A stretch of DNA of 64,000 nucleotides from Hamadaea flava (GTDB lineage Bacteria > Actinomycetota > Actinomycetes > Mycobacteriales > Micromonosporaceae), in the NCBI RefSeq assembly GCF_024172085.1, contig NZ_JAMZDZ010000001.1, forward strand, positions 2,790,001-2,854,000. Reading direction: 5' to 3'. The notes beneath the pieces are model-generated. The model had not been told where the DNA came from. It did not search any database and was given only the letters and a program-made list of their open reading frames with translations. The position numbers and the translations under genes were made by a program. Positions 14,789 through 23,257 of the stretch are shown here, one piece after another (position 1 is the stretch's first letter; each line of letters starts with the position of its first letter).

Positions 14789-17636
14789 GGACCGCGTCGG
14801 CATCGGCATGCCCCAACTGATCAAGGATCGCCACCGCGGCTTCCCATGCCGCCCGGGACTCGCCTGACTGACCGGCGGCAGCGTACGCATCACCGAGGTG
14901 GGTCAGCGAATCAGCCTCGTTGAACAAGTCGTGCGACCGCCGGAACAGGTTCACCGCCGTGGTGAGGCACTCGATGGCTTCGGTGTGCTCGCCCAGGTGC
15001 AGATGGGCGTAGCCCAAGCTGTCCCAGATGGCGGCCGATCCGGCGGTGTCGTCGAGCGCCTGCGTCAGCTCCAACGCCTGTCCACAGTGGTCCAAGGCGC
15101 GCCGGTAGTCGCCGAGCTGCGCGTACCCCCAGCCGATGGCGTTGAGGATTCGCGCCTCGCCCACGCGGTGCCCTGCGCGGCGATACCGCTCCAGCGCCGT
15201 GAACCGGTCTCGTTGCGCAGCGCGATGCCGGCCTTGCAGATGCAGCATCCACGAGCGGCCCATCGATGTGTGGGCGCCGCCGAGCAGGTCGCCCTGCCGA
15301 CCGTACATCACTAGCGCAGCTTCGTAATGACCGCCCGCGTCCGCATACTGGCCCATTTGGGTGTAACCGCGGCCCAGCAGCCGGTGCGCGTATGCCTCGC
15401 CGACCGGATCGCCTCCGCGCTTCGCCGCGGCCAGTGCGATCAGCTCCACCGCGATCCAGTCGCGCCAATGCCCTTGATTGTCGAGATAGTCCAGCAGCGT
15501 CCACGCCAGCTGCCAGGCTCGCGCGTCTTCACCCGCGGCCCACGCCCGCTCGACCGCCGCCACCAGGACCGCGTGCTCCGCGGCGAACCACGCCATCGCC
15601 TGCTCCGCGTCGCTGAAAGTGAGCACCGGCACACCTGCCACCACGGGCACCGGCACGATGGGCTCGCGGTGCGGATCCACGAGCATGGCCGCGCGCATCG
15701 CCGTGGCCCGATAATGATCGAGTACGCGCACCGAGGCGATCTGCTTCTCGTCTTCGGCCAGCAACTCCGACGCGTACGCGCGCAGCAGATCGTGCATGGT
15801 GAACCGGCCGGGCAGGTGCTCGACGACCAGATGGGCCCGGACGAGTTCACCGAGCGCGGCGCGGGCGCGGGCGGCTGGCCAGGCCGCGAGGCTGGCCGCC
15901 GCCGGAGTTGCGAAGTCAGCGCCGGGCAGGGCGTCGCACAGCGTGAACAGGGTGGCCGCGTCACTTCCGAGGGCCCGTAAGGACCAGGAGAACACCGATC
16001 GGACGTCACCCAGGTCGCCTAAGCCGCCGCCGTCCGGCCGAAGATCGGCCGCGATCTGGTCGAGGGGAAACGCCGGGTACAGTGCGGCCCGGGCGGCGAC
16101 CACGGCCAGCGCGAGCGGCAGCCGGGCACACTGCGTGGCGATGCGTTCGGCCACACCTGGCACGGCATAGGCCCGGTGCCGACCGATCCGGCCGGCAAGG
16201 AGCCGGACGGCGTCGTCGGCGGGGAGCAGGTCGAGCATGACCGGCTCGGCTCCTTCCGCAGCGACCAGGCCACGAAGCTGGTCGCGGCTGGTGATCACAA
16301 CGCGGCAGCCAGGTGTCCCGGGAAGCATCGGCCGCACCTGTTCGGCGTCCCGCGCGTTGTCGAGCACGATCAGGACTCGTTGGCCGGCGAGCAGACTGCG
16401 GTAGAGCCCGACCTGCGCCTCGAAGGCGACGGGAACGCGTGCGGCCGGCACTCCCAGCGCATCGAGGAAGGCCCTTAGCACCGTGCCGGGATGGGCTACC
16501 GCTCCGGCGGGGCCGAAACCGTGCAAGTCGGCGAACAGCTGACCGTCCGGGAAGCGATCTCGTACGCCGTGCGCCCACCGGAGGGCCAGCATCGTCTTGC
16601 CGACTCCGGCGGTGCCGGTGATGACGCAGACGGCCGCACCGGAATGATCCAGCTGCCGCAGGGCGTCGGACCGGCCGACGAAACCCGGGGCCGGCGCGGG
16701 CAGTTGCGCCGGGCGTACCCACGCTTCGTGCTCCGTTCCGGCCACCTGCCGGTACGCCACCGTGAGCTCGTCACCGGGTGTGACACCCAGTTCGTCGGCC
16801 AGCCGCTCGCTGATGTCGGCGTGTGCTTTGAGGGCGGCGGCACGGTCACCGCTGCGCGCCAGCAGCGTCACCAGCCGGGCGTGCAGCGGCTCGTGCAGCG
16901 GCTCCGACGCGGACAGCGTCCGCAGCAGGTCGACGGCCGCGTCGCCGCGATCGGCGTACGCGATCGCCGCCTGCAGCCGGCGTCGGCCCAGCGCCAGGGC
17001 CGCGGGGTGCGTCCGCAACCGGTCGGGTGCGTCGGCGAGCACCGGACCGCGCCAGCATTTCAGCGCCTCTTCCAGCCGTCCCGCTTCCAGGAGCGCCGCG
17101 AATTCGCCGGCGTCCACTTCACCGGCCTCCAATCGCAGCTGGTACCCGTGCCGTGCCTTGTACAGCCGTGGCTTCTCCGGGGCGTCGAGTATTCGCCGCA
17201 ATCGGCTGACAGCGCTTTGCACCTGTCCGACTGCGCTCCGCGGTGGATTCGCGCCCCACAGCACGTCCACGATTTCGTCGCGGCCGACCACCTCGCCGGC
17301 TTGCACCGCGAGCAAGCCCAGGAGTGTCTGCTGAAAGGGCGGGCCGGGTGGGACGGGCGATCCACCGATCCGGATGATCAGCGGTCCCAGAACGCCGAGG
17401 TGCACCCCCGACCGGCCCCGGCGCAACAGCTCCGTCACTTCCAGCGTCGACAGCCCGAGGCAGGCCGCCAGCCGCGACATCGACTCCGGACGCGGGGTCG
17501 CGACCCGGCCGTTCTCCAGATCGCGGACCGCCCGCACGCTCAAGCCGGCTCGCTCGGCGAGCTGCTGCTGCGTCAGGTTCGCCCGCCGGCGGTGCTCGCG
17601 CAAGAGCGCACCCAGCAGCTGCGCCCGTGCCTCCAC
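14769..17636 (-). CDS. XRE-SARP-NB-ARC-TPR transcriptional regulator (AfsR/SARP type)
   Basis: A 955-residue multidomain regulator. Residues about 6-65 are an XRE helix-turn-helix (LREHRRRANLTQQQLAERAG). Residues 80-170 are an OmpR-like SARP winged helix (LGVLGPLIIRIGG). Residues 175-300 are the bacterial transcriptional activation domain (ELGVTPGDELTVAYRQV at its end). The NB-ARC ATPase has P-loop GTAGVGKTM at 341-349, RVLIVLDNARDAEQV as Walker B and the LPLALAVVAARA motif. TPR repeats fill the last 300 residues. AfsR-like proteins activate secondary metabolism after a signal sensed by NB-ARC/TPR. Having both XRE and SARP DNA-binding domains is notable. The GTG at 17636 with AAAGG upstream is preferred over a longer frame. 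It lies between two pseudogenes and no biosynthetic cluster is adjacent. Confidence 0.93.
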   Translation of the reverse strand: MEARAQLLGALLREHRRRANLTQQQLAERAGLSVRAVRDLENGRVATPRPESMSRLAACLGLSTLEVTELLRRGRSGVHLGVLGPLIIRIGGSPVPPGPPFQQTLLGLLAVQAGEVVGRDEIVDVLWGANPPRSAVGQVQSAVSRLRRILDAPEKPRLYKARHGYQLRLEAGEVDAGEFAALLEAGRLEEALKCWRGPVLADAPDRLRTHPAALALGRRRLQAAIAYADRGDAAVDLLRTLSASEPLHEPLHARLVTLLARSGDRAAALKAHADISERLADELGVTPGDELTVAYRQVAGTEHEAWVRPAQLPAPAPGFVGRSDALRQLDHSGAAVCVITGTAGVGKTMLALRWAHGVRDRFPDGQLFADLHGFGPAGAVAHPGTVLRAFLDALGVPAARVPVAFEAQVGLYRSLLAGQRVLIVLDNARDAEQVRPMLPGTPGCRVVITSRDQLRGLVAAEGAEPVMLDLLPADDAVRLLAGRIGRHRAYAVPGVAERIATQCARLPLALAVVAARAALYPAFPLDQIAADLRPDGGGLGDLGDVRSVFSWSLRALGSDAATLFTLCDALPGADFATPAAASLAAWPAARARAALGELVRAHLVVEHLPGRFTMHDLLRAYASELLAEDEKQIASVRVLDHYRATAMRAAMLVDPHREPIVPVPVVAGVPVLTFSDAEQAMAWFAAEHAVLVAAVERAWAAGEDARAWQLAWTLLDYLDNQGHWRDWIAVELIALAAAKRGGDPVGEAYAHRLLGRGYTQMGQYADAGGHYEAALVMYGRQGDLLGGAHTSMGRSWMLHLQGRHRAAQRDRFTALERYRRAGHRVGEARILNAIGWGYAQLGDYRRALDHCGQALELTQALDDTAGSAAIWDSLGYAHLHLGEHTEAIECLTTAVNLFRRSHDLFNEADSLTHLGDAYAAAGQSGESRAAWEAAVAILDQLGHADADAVRGRLKD

Positions 17637-17838
17637 AGCGGAGCCTTTCCTGCTCGACGAGATGGATCCGGGGCCGAAGCGCCGGCACCGATACGACGCT
17701 GTGGCGGTCGTCGGTGGTCTACGGCAACGTTCTCCATCGTAGCCGTCGATCCCTGCGACGGCACGTCGATCTCCTGTGGACATCGGCCCCGCCGGAGTCG
17801 GCGAAAACGCCCTGGCCGCGGCCGTCGTGCAGGGCCAA

Positions 17839-18454
17839 GCAGCCTGAAGCGGAAGACAAGCTCGCCGCGATCCAGAAGAAGAACGACGACCTGTTGGCCG
17901 CGAAGATCTCACCCGCCGGGCATTCGGCGCTCGCACAAGGGCTGAGCATGCTCGCGGTGGCGATCGCCGGCATGCCGACCACCTGACGGCGCGGCTGCTC
18001 AGGCGGCCGCGCCGACTGCAGTTCCAAAGGCCCGGTCGACGGCCTGCGGACCGTGCCAACATCCTGCGGCCGACCCAGAACGCGCTGCGCACCTTGGAAT
18101 GGGTGACCCGTCGCGAGAACCTGTGCATCTGCGGCCCATGAGCAACGCGGCCGACGTGACCGGCGACGGCGTACCCAGCTCGTGGGGCTCCGGCGACCGG
18201 GCGTGGGCGATGATGAAGATCATCTGCAACGAAAGCAGCTTCGACGTCTCCGCCGTCAACGGCTCCTCCTACGGCCTCGGCCAGATGGGCCGCACCCAGA
18301 TCGCCGACGCGAACGTGTCGTTCGACTGCTACTGGAACGCCGAACGCACCTGCGCCGCTTCTACCAGTGCCTGGCCGCCCTCCGATACGCCAACCAGCGG
18401 TACGGCACGCTGCTCGCCGCCTGGGACTTCTGGAAGGACCATCACTGGTGGTGA
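17839..18454 (+). pseudogene. transglycosylase-like (lysozyme-fold) secreted protein, frameshifted
   Basis: Pieces of one protein occur in successive frames. First AEDKLAAIQKKNDDLLAAK and a hydrophobic segment to 17986. Then a short Ala/Pro piece (GAAAQAAAPTAVPKARST). Then NILRPTQNALRTLEWVTRRE to LCICGP, with a stop at 18139. Then MSNAADVTGDGVPSSWGSGD to NESSFDVSAVNGSSYGLGQM. Finally RRFYQCLAALRYANQRYGT to a stop at 18454. The NESSFD and SSYGLGQM motifs with the catalytic-type Glu mark a transglycosylase/lysozyme fold. At least four indels separate the pieces. No start is preserved. It lies head-to-head with the SARP gene, overlapping its upstream region. Confidence 0.75.
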
Positions 18455-18549
18455 GCTGGGGCTCGTCCGGACCGGGTGTCCAGGAAGCACGATCCCGCCT
18501 ACCGGTGGAGCGCTGCCGGTTCGAGCCTCCGCGTACGCGCGCCGGAGCC

Positions 18550-18978
18550 TCATCCCCCCGAGGGTAGCCGCCGGATCATCACGCCGAGGACGCGGTCGCG
18601 GCGGACGAGTCCGAAGTAGCGGGAGTCCGTGCTGACCGGCCGGTTGTCGCCGAGGACCACGTAGCAGCCGGCCGGTACGCGGCGGTCGCCGAGCCCGTGC
18701 ACGTCGGGCCGGGCCCAGTCGGCGGGAAGGTGCTGCCCCGCGACGGCCACCACGCGTTTGAGGAGCAGGGCGGGGTCGGCGGGCAGCCGCATGAGGACGA
18801 CGTCGCCGCGGCGGGGCCGGCGCGTACGCCGGATGAGGACCCGCTCGCCCGGGCGGAGGGTCGGCTCCATGCTCGCACCATCCACAGTGGCCAGGATGAG
18901 CAGCAGCCGGGCCCCGAGGGCGAGGCCGCCCAGCGACGCCACGGCGAGCAGCAGGACCACGATCGCGGGCGTCGTCAC
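18550..18978 (-). CDS. S26 family (type I) signal peptidase, small
   Basis: A 142-residue membrane-anchored serine protease. One N-terminal helix (residues about 4-30) is followed by the catalytic Ser box GASMEPTLRPG (Ser36) and the general-base box LLLKRVVAVAG (Lys74). The GDNRPVSTDSRYFG box of S26 enzymes is near the C-terminus. It is much shorter than housekeeping LepB (about 250 residues or more), consistent with a dedicated processing enzyme. The GTG start overlaps the stop of the ABC transporter gene by 4 bp (GTGA), so the two are translationally coupled. By position its likely substrate is the six-Cys peptide encoded at 21413-21571. It closes the operon. Confidence 0.93.
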   Translation of the reverse strand: MTTPAIVVLLLAVASLGGLALGARLLLILATVDGASMEPTLRPGERVLIRRTRRPRRGDVVLMRLPADPALLLKRVVAVAGQHLPADWARPDVHGLGDRRVPAGCYVVLGDNRPVSTDSRYFGLVRRDRVLGVMIRRLPSGG

Positions 18979-20816
18979 GGTACCGCCTGGTATCCGGCCG
19001 CCTGCAGGCGGAAGAGCCGGGCGTAGGTGCCGTCCGCCGCGAGCAGGGCGTCGTGCGGGCCGTGTTCGGCGATGCGGCCGTCGGCCAGGACGGCGACGAG
19101 GTCGGCGTCCCGCACCGCGCTCAGCCGGTGGGAGATCAGCAGGCTGGTGCGGCCCTCCCGATGCTCCCGGATGCGTTCGTGCACCTCGTGCTCAGCCTCC
19201 GGGTCGAGGCCGGAGCTCGGCTCGTCGAGGATCATCAGGTCGCGGCCCGCGCGGACGAGCGACCGGGCGAGCGCCAGCCGCTGCCACTGGCCGCCGGACA
19301 GGACCACCCCGGTCTCGGCGTCGGGGCCGTCGTCCCCGTTGTCCATGCCGAGGATGAACGTACGCGTCAACGGCGTGTCGTAGCCGTACGGCAAAGCGGC
19401 CAGCCGCTCGTGGACGCCCGCCCGTTCGGCCGCGCCGACGAGCCGGGGGCGGTCCGCCAGTGCCGTCAGGTCGCCGAGGCCGATGTTCTCGGCAGCGGTC
19501 ATGTCGTAGTTCATGTGCTCCTGGAAGACCGCGCTGATCCGCTCCCGCAGCGACGCCGGCGACAGGTCCCGGAGGTCGACACCGTCCCAGAGGATCTGCC
19601 CGCGGGTCGGGTCGTACATCCGGCACAGGAGCTTCACGAGGGTGGTCTTGCCGGCCCCGTTGAGCCCGACGAGCGCCACCGCGTACCCGTGCGGGATCGT
19701 GAGATCGACGCCCCGCAGGATCCAGGGGTGGTCGTCGCTGTAGCGGAACCAGACGTCGCGCAGCACGATCCCGTGGCGCAGCGCGGGCGCCGGGCGGTCG
19801 GCGACCGTGGGCAGGTCGGGCTCGGCCCGTAGCACCGCGACGTAGTGCGTGAACGCCAGCAGGCGCGCCTGGCCGCCGGTCACGGCGGCCGTGAGCCCGG
19901 ACAGCGCGGCCTGCACGCCGATGATCGCCGCCACGAACATCGACACGTCGCCGACCGTCAGCCCGCCGCCACGCGCGGTGGTGACGGCCCACCACAGCCC
20001 GTACCCGGCGACGCCCGCGCTCGCCGCCTTGAGCGCGCCCTGTACCACGGCCTGCCGCGCGTCCACCCGCCGCCGGGCGGCATCGGCCCGTTCCCGCTCC
20101 CCCATCATCCGGGTACGCAGGAAGCCGCCGATCCCGAACAGCCGGATCTCCATCGCGGCGTCGACCCCGGTCAGCAGATGGCCGTAGAAGAACTCGCGGC
20201 GGTGGAAGCGCTCGACGTGCCACTCCGTCGCCGAGCGCCGCCGGGCGAGGCTGAACTCGGCCAGCAGCACCGGTACCGCCGTGCCCAGCACGACGACCGT
20301 CAGCAGCGGGCTGAGGAGCAGCAGCGACCCGAGGAAGCCGGTCAGCCCGAGGACCCCGCTGACCAGGCTCCCCGCCCCGTCGACCAGCTCGGGCAGCCGC
20401 CGGGCGCTGTCCTGGGCCAGCCGCAGCCGGTCCTGGTACGCGGGGTCCTCGAACCGGCGCAGCCCCGCCTGCCGGCCCAGCGCCGCGAACAGCCGATCGG
20501 TGGCGCCCCGGCTCGCAGACCGGCCCACCTGTTCGCGGGCGAACCGGGCGGCGACCGGCAGCAGGGCGGTGGCGAGCCCGGCGGCGACCAGCCCGGCGGC
20601 CGGAGCCGCCACAGCTGCCCCCGTTGTCGCCAGCCGGTCGAGCACCGCCTTCGTCAGCCAGGCGGTCAACACCGGCACGACCGCGACGGCCGTCGTCATC
20701 GCGAGGAAGGCCGACAGCCGCACCGGCCCGCACCGCCACAGCAACGCCGCCGCCTCAGCCGCGGCCTCGCGTACCTGCCGGGCGCTGATCCGCCGGCGCG
20801 GGCGGGTCGTCGCCAC
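18975..20816 (-). CDS. ABC exporter, fused permease and ATPase (peptide exporter type)
   Basis: A 613-residue half-transporter. Residues about 30-310 carry six membrane helices; the C-terminal 250 residues are the nucleotide-binding domain. The Walker A motif is GLNGAGKTTLVK, the signature LSGGQWQRLALARS and the Walker B DLMILDEPSSGLD. The architecture is that of MsbA/lantibiotic-type exporters without an N-terminal C39 peptidase, so leader cleavage must come from another enzyme. The signal peptidase gene overlaps its 3' end, and the thioredoxin-like gene ends 6 bp upstream of its start. Function inferred from context: export of the cysteine-rich peptide across the cytoplasmic membrane. Confidence 0.93.
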   Translation of the reverse strand: MATTRPRRRISARQVREAAAEAAALLWRCGPVRLSAFLAMTTAVAVVPVLTAWLTKAVLDRLATTGAAVAAPAAGLVAAGLATALLPVAARFAREQVGRSASRGATDRLFAALGRQAGLRRFEDPAYQDRLRLAQDSARRLPELVDGAGSLVSGVLGLTGFLGSLLLLSPLLTVVVLGTAVPVLLAEFSLARRRSATEWHVERFHRREFFYGHLLTGVDAAMEIRLFGIGGFLRTRMMGERERADAARRRVDARQAVVQGALKAASAGVAGYGLWWAVTTARGGGLTVGDVSMFVAAIIGVQAALSGLTAAVTGGQARLLAFTHYVAVLRAEPDLPTVADRPAPALRHGIVLRDVWFRYSDDHPWILRGVDLTIPHGYAVALVGLNGAGKTTLVKLLCRMYDPTRGQILWDGVDLRDLSPASLRERISAVFQEHMNYDMTAAENIGLGDLTALADRPRLVGAAERAGVHERLAALPYGYDTPLTRTFILGMDNGDDGPDAETGVVLSGGQWQRLALARSLVRAGRDLMILDEPSSGLDPEAEHEVHERIREHREGRTSLLISHRLSAVRDADLVAVLADGRIAEHGPHDALLAADGTYARLFRLQAAGYQAVP

Positions 20817-20822
20817 CTCCGG

Positions 20823-21341
20823 TCAGCTCCCGCTCAACGCCGGCCGGCGGGGCAGATCCGCCAGCCGGGCCCCCGCCGCGACGACGTACCGGCCCGACAC
20901 GACATACAGCGAGGGCGTCCAGGTGTTGCGGAACGCCTTCGCGACCGGTCCGCCGGGCAGGTCAGCCTTCACCACCCGGGCAACCTCGGCGAGCGCGTCC
21001 ACCGTCTCCGGGTCGTCACCCGCAACGACCGCGAGGACGTTGCGCCGCCCCTGCTCCCGCGCGTACGCGACGAAGTCCGGCAGCAGCTCGTGGCAGGCCG
21101 AACAGCCGGCCGAGAAGAACGCCACCGTCCCCGTCAGCGTCTCCTCGGTGATCGGCTCACCGTCGACCGTGGTGACCTCGAAGGCATCGACGGCCGACCC
21201 CGGGCGCAGACCCGACGACGAGTGGCCGGCGACCTTCGCCTCGGCCTCGGCCCGCAGCCGACGCAGGATTCCCGCCGTCAGCAGCAGATTGAACACACCG
21301 AGCAGACCCAGCGCCACCAGAGCGGCGATGACGACCTGCAT
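20823..21341 (-). CDS. membrane-anchored thioredoxin-like protein (TlpA/MauD-like)
   Basis: A 172-residue protein. One N-terminal membrane helix (residues 3-24) is followed by a linker and an extracytoplasmic thioredoxin-like domain. The redox motif is Cys80-Ser-Ala-Cys83 in AFFSAGCSACHELLPDF; a TlpA/AhpC-TSA-like GDDPETVDALAEVA and the WTPSLYVVSGRYV strand follow. Such proteins reduce, isomerise or form disulfides on the outer face of the membrane. The ATG at 21341 has AAGGAGG just upstream. It is 71 bp downstream of the six-Cys peptide gene and 6 bp upstream of the ABC exporter. The obvious reading is disulfide handling of that peptide. A partner MauE/DsbD-type membrane protein is not seen nearby. 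Confidence 0.9.
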   Translation of the reverse strand: MQVVIAALVALGLLGVFNLLLTAGILRRLRAEAEAKVAGHSSSGLRPGSAVDAFEVTTVDGEPITEETLTGTVAFFSAGCSACHELLPDFVAYAREQGRRNVLAVVAGDDPETVDALAEVARVVKADLPGGPVAKAFRNTWTPSLYVVSGRYVVAAGARLADLPRRPALSGS

Positions 21342-21412
21342 GGGCTCCTCCTTCGACAACGTGTACGCCGGGCGGCGGTACGAAGCGCCGCCCGGCTCAT
21401 CGGTCCGGCTCG

Positions 21413-21571
21413 TCAGCAGCCGTAGCGGACGAAGCTGTAGGAGCAGCCGCTGTCCGGGCAGCAGTACCGCCAGAACGTGATACCGCCGAGGCAGACGTCC
21501 GCGCCGCTGCACGCGGACGCGGTCGTCGTGCGGACGACCTTCGAGATCAGGCGGTCGACGATGCGCATCAT
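21413..21571 (-). CDS. six-cysteine secreted peptide precursor
   Basis: A 52-residue peptide too short for routine gene calls. Leader: MMRIVDRLISKVVRTTTASA, basic and amphipathic and not hydrophobic enough for a Sec signal. It ends in Ala-Ser-Ala, a signal-peptidase-I-like site. The remaining 32 residues start with Cys and hold all six cysteines, at positions 21, 27, 37, 38, 43 and 52 (pattern C-x5-C-x9-CC-x4-C-x8-C), plus Trp, Tyr and Phe. GGAAGGA lies 9 bp before the first ATG. It is first in an operon with a thioredoxin-like protein, an ABC exporter and a signal peptidase. Its family is not known to me. Function (bacteriocin, signal or structural peptide) is open; the precursor role is inference from context. 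Confidence 0.78.
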   Translation of the reverse strand: MMRIVDRLISKVVRTTTASACSGADVCLGGITFWRYCCPDSGCSYSFVRYGC

Positions 21572-21779
21572 GGCCTTTTCCTTCCCGTTGTGGACCTGGC
21601 CTCCGCCGCGGACCGGGATGTCCGGCGCCGTCGGCGGAACTGCCCCCGAAACCTAGAGGCCGCCACCGAACGATCTCCTCATCGCGCCGCCGGCCGCCCT
21701 GAGCACGGACGGGATTTATGAACCGGCAGTTACGACCGGCAGTTGCGGTACGCTCCCGGCACATCTCACGGGGAGGTCT

Positions 21780-22397
21780 GCCCGGAATAGCCAGCCCCGT
21801 GGCGACCTCGTGCAGTTTCGAGTCGCGAATCGCAAGCACTGATCCCTTGTGGAAGTCAGTGAGGAAAAGCGTTTCGCCGTTCACAAGGATGTCATTGATA
21901 TCGATCACAGCGCCGGGCTGACCTACATCCTCCAGTTGCGATGGGACGTCCAGAGGGAACTTCAGGAGTCGACGCGGTCCCGAGCCGGCGGCGACGTAGA
22001 CCGTGTCCTCGGTCGCAGCGAGCGCCACGACGAAGTCGTGGACGTCAGCGAGCTGTATCTGATCGCCGTCAGGGTTGACTTGCCATATCTCGCCGGTATG
22101 TGTGCCGAGGACAAGCGTGGTTCCAGCCCAAGTCATAGAGGAACTCACAGAGGGCTCGGGAAGTTCAATCAGACTGCTTCGGCGGTACTCGTCCTCAGCA
22201 GGCAGCAGAAAGACGCCGCGACGGTCTGTGACGCGCGCGGCGAGGTCGCCGTTCGCCGCGGTGGCGATCGTGTCGGTCCCGCCGAAGATCGGTGGCTGCA
22301 ACGGCACTGAGGTCAGGATTACGTACTTTCCGTTCTTGACGGACCAGAGTCCTCCTTGACGTGTGCTGACCACGAGTTCGTCACCGATGCATGCGAA
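21780..22397 (-). pseudogene. beta-propeller protein fragment
   Basis: About 206 residues with five blade-like repeats, for example GDELVVSTRQGGLW, TTLVLGTHTGEIWQVNPDG, DTVYVAAGSGPRRLL and ETLFLTDFHKGSVLA, as in SMP-30/NHL/YVTN propellers. It has no convincing start codon. After ATGLAIPG at the 3' side the frame stays open but the sequence stops looking like protein, so both ends seem lost. G+C content is visibly lower than in the flanking operon. It lies directly upstream of, and in the same direction as, the six-Cys peptide operon. It may be an eroded partner of that system or an unrelated remnant. Confidence 0.55.
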
Positions 22398-22662
22398 GCT
22401 CGATCTTCTGTATGGGGGACCTCGAGATTCATCGGCTCGCACGATGCACCTAGAGCCATGGCGTCGACTGGTGAGGACTTCGCGGGCGCAGCGCGCGTCA
22501 GGCGAATCGGGCCGCAGCCAGACTGGCGGACATCGAGGGCAAGCGCCGGGGTGGCCCGACGGAGTCTCACCTCCGGGCTCCCACGGAACGGAGCGTGACA
22601 GTCTCGCTGGACGCACGACTTCGCGGCATTGCATGATCATCATCTGCGAGTCCGGGGTGGCC

Positions 22663-22820
22663 GTGTCAACGGCGATCTATGAAAGTGCCGCAGCGCTGGC
22701 GCTTACCCGCGAGATCGCGCTAGAGCTGTGCGGAGGACTGCCGAGCAGGCGGGGACCCAGGTACTGGAGGCCACCGAGTTCGAGCTCGCCCTGGCACTTG
22801 AGGTCCCCGAATTAGTCTGA
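22663..22820 (+). pseudogene. short frameshifted helical ORF
   Basis: From a GTG at 22663 the frame reads VSTAIYESAAALALTREIAL and then loses sense. The next frame (0) continues with TAEQAGTQVLEATEFELALA and ends LEVPELV at the TGA 22818-22820. Together they would make a 52-residue helical protein; one indel near 22735 separates the halves. I do not recognise the family. A strong hairpin follows. Confidence 0.35.
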
Positions 22821-22832
22821 CCGCTTCGTGCG

Positions 22833-22870
22833 CGCATGGCCCCGATCCACTGTGGAATCGGGGCCATGCG
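22833..22870. terminator. bidirectional hairpin terminator
   Basis: A perfect 14-bp inverted repeat (CGCATGGCCCCGAT at 22833-22846 with 22857-22870), 10-nt loop, between the short ORF above and the convergent secreted-protein gene. Confidence 0.75.
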
Positions 22871-22882
22871 GTTGCGTCGCGA

Positions 22883-23257
22883 CTAGGAGCAGGCCCCAAC
22901 CGCGGCGCCGAACAACGCACCGAACACGTCTTCGGCGTGCTCGAGTCCCTTTCCGTTGGCCAGGTTGGGGTTCGCGCTGCCCTCACCGATCGTCTTGTCC
23001 GAGCGAACCGTCAGGGACGCCGGACCACCGTGGGAAAGCCAGTACGCGACGAAGCATGCCTGGTCGGTGCCGGGCGGTGCGAACATGAAGATGTCCTCGG
23101 GCGTCAAGGTGGTCCACCGCCCTGAATTCAGCGCCATCGCATTGCCCTGGTCCGACCGGTTGGCGATGAAGCACTCGTGGGCCGATGCCGCATTGCCGAA
23201 GAGAAGGGCTCCCGCCGCCACCCCGGCGATGATGATGCCGATGCGTTTGAAGATCAC
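22883..23257 (-). CDS. small secreted protein of unknown function
   Basis: A 124-residue protein. A Sec signal peptide is clear: VIFKRIGIIIAGVAAGALLF then GNAASA, with cleavage before HECFIANRSDQGN. The mature part is about 95 residues with three cysteines (HEC, QAC and the penultimate residue), suitable for an exported folded domain. GTG at 23257 is preceded by GGAGGAG, rather close; an ATG six codons upstream (MESEEY) is an alternative. I do not recognise a family with a known role. G+C is lower than in most genes here. It stands alone, followed by a strong terminator hairpin. Confidence 0.75.
   Translation of the reverse strand: MIFKRIGIIIAGVAAGALLFGNAASAHECFIANRSDQGNAMALNSGRWTTLTPEDIFMFAPPGTDQACFVAYWLSHGGPASLTVRSDKTIGEGSANPNLANGKGLEHAEDVFGALFGAAVGACS

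Noticed and set aside
16491-17945. 484-codon open frame on the plus strand opposite the SARP regulator
   Set aside because: It is antisense to a gene with clear domains, has no ribosome binding site and its sequence is typical of a G+C-driven shadow frame.
20823-22643. A single 606-codon frame running from upstream of the propeller fragment through the thioredoxin-like gene
   Set aside because: The region 21342-21780 in this frame is not protein-like, the thioredoxin-like gene has its own start with a strong ribosome binding site, and the six-Cys peptide uses another frame there.
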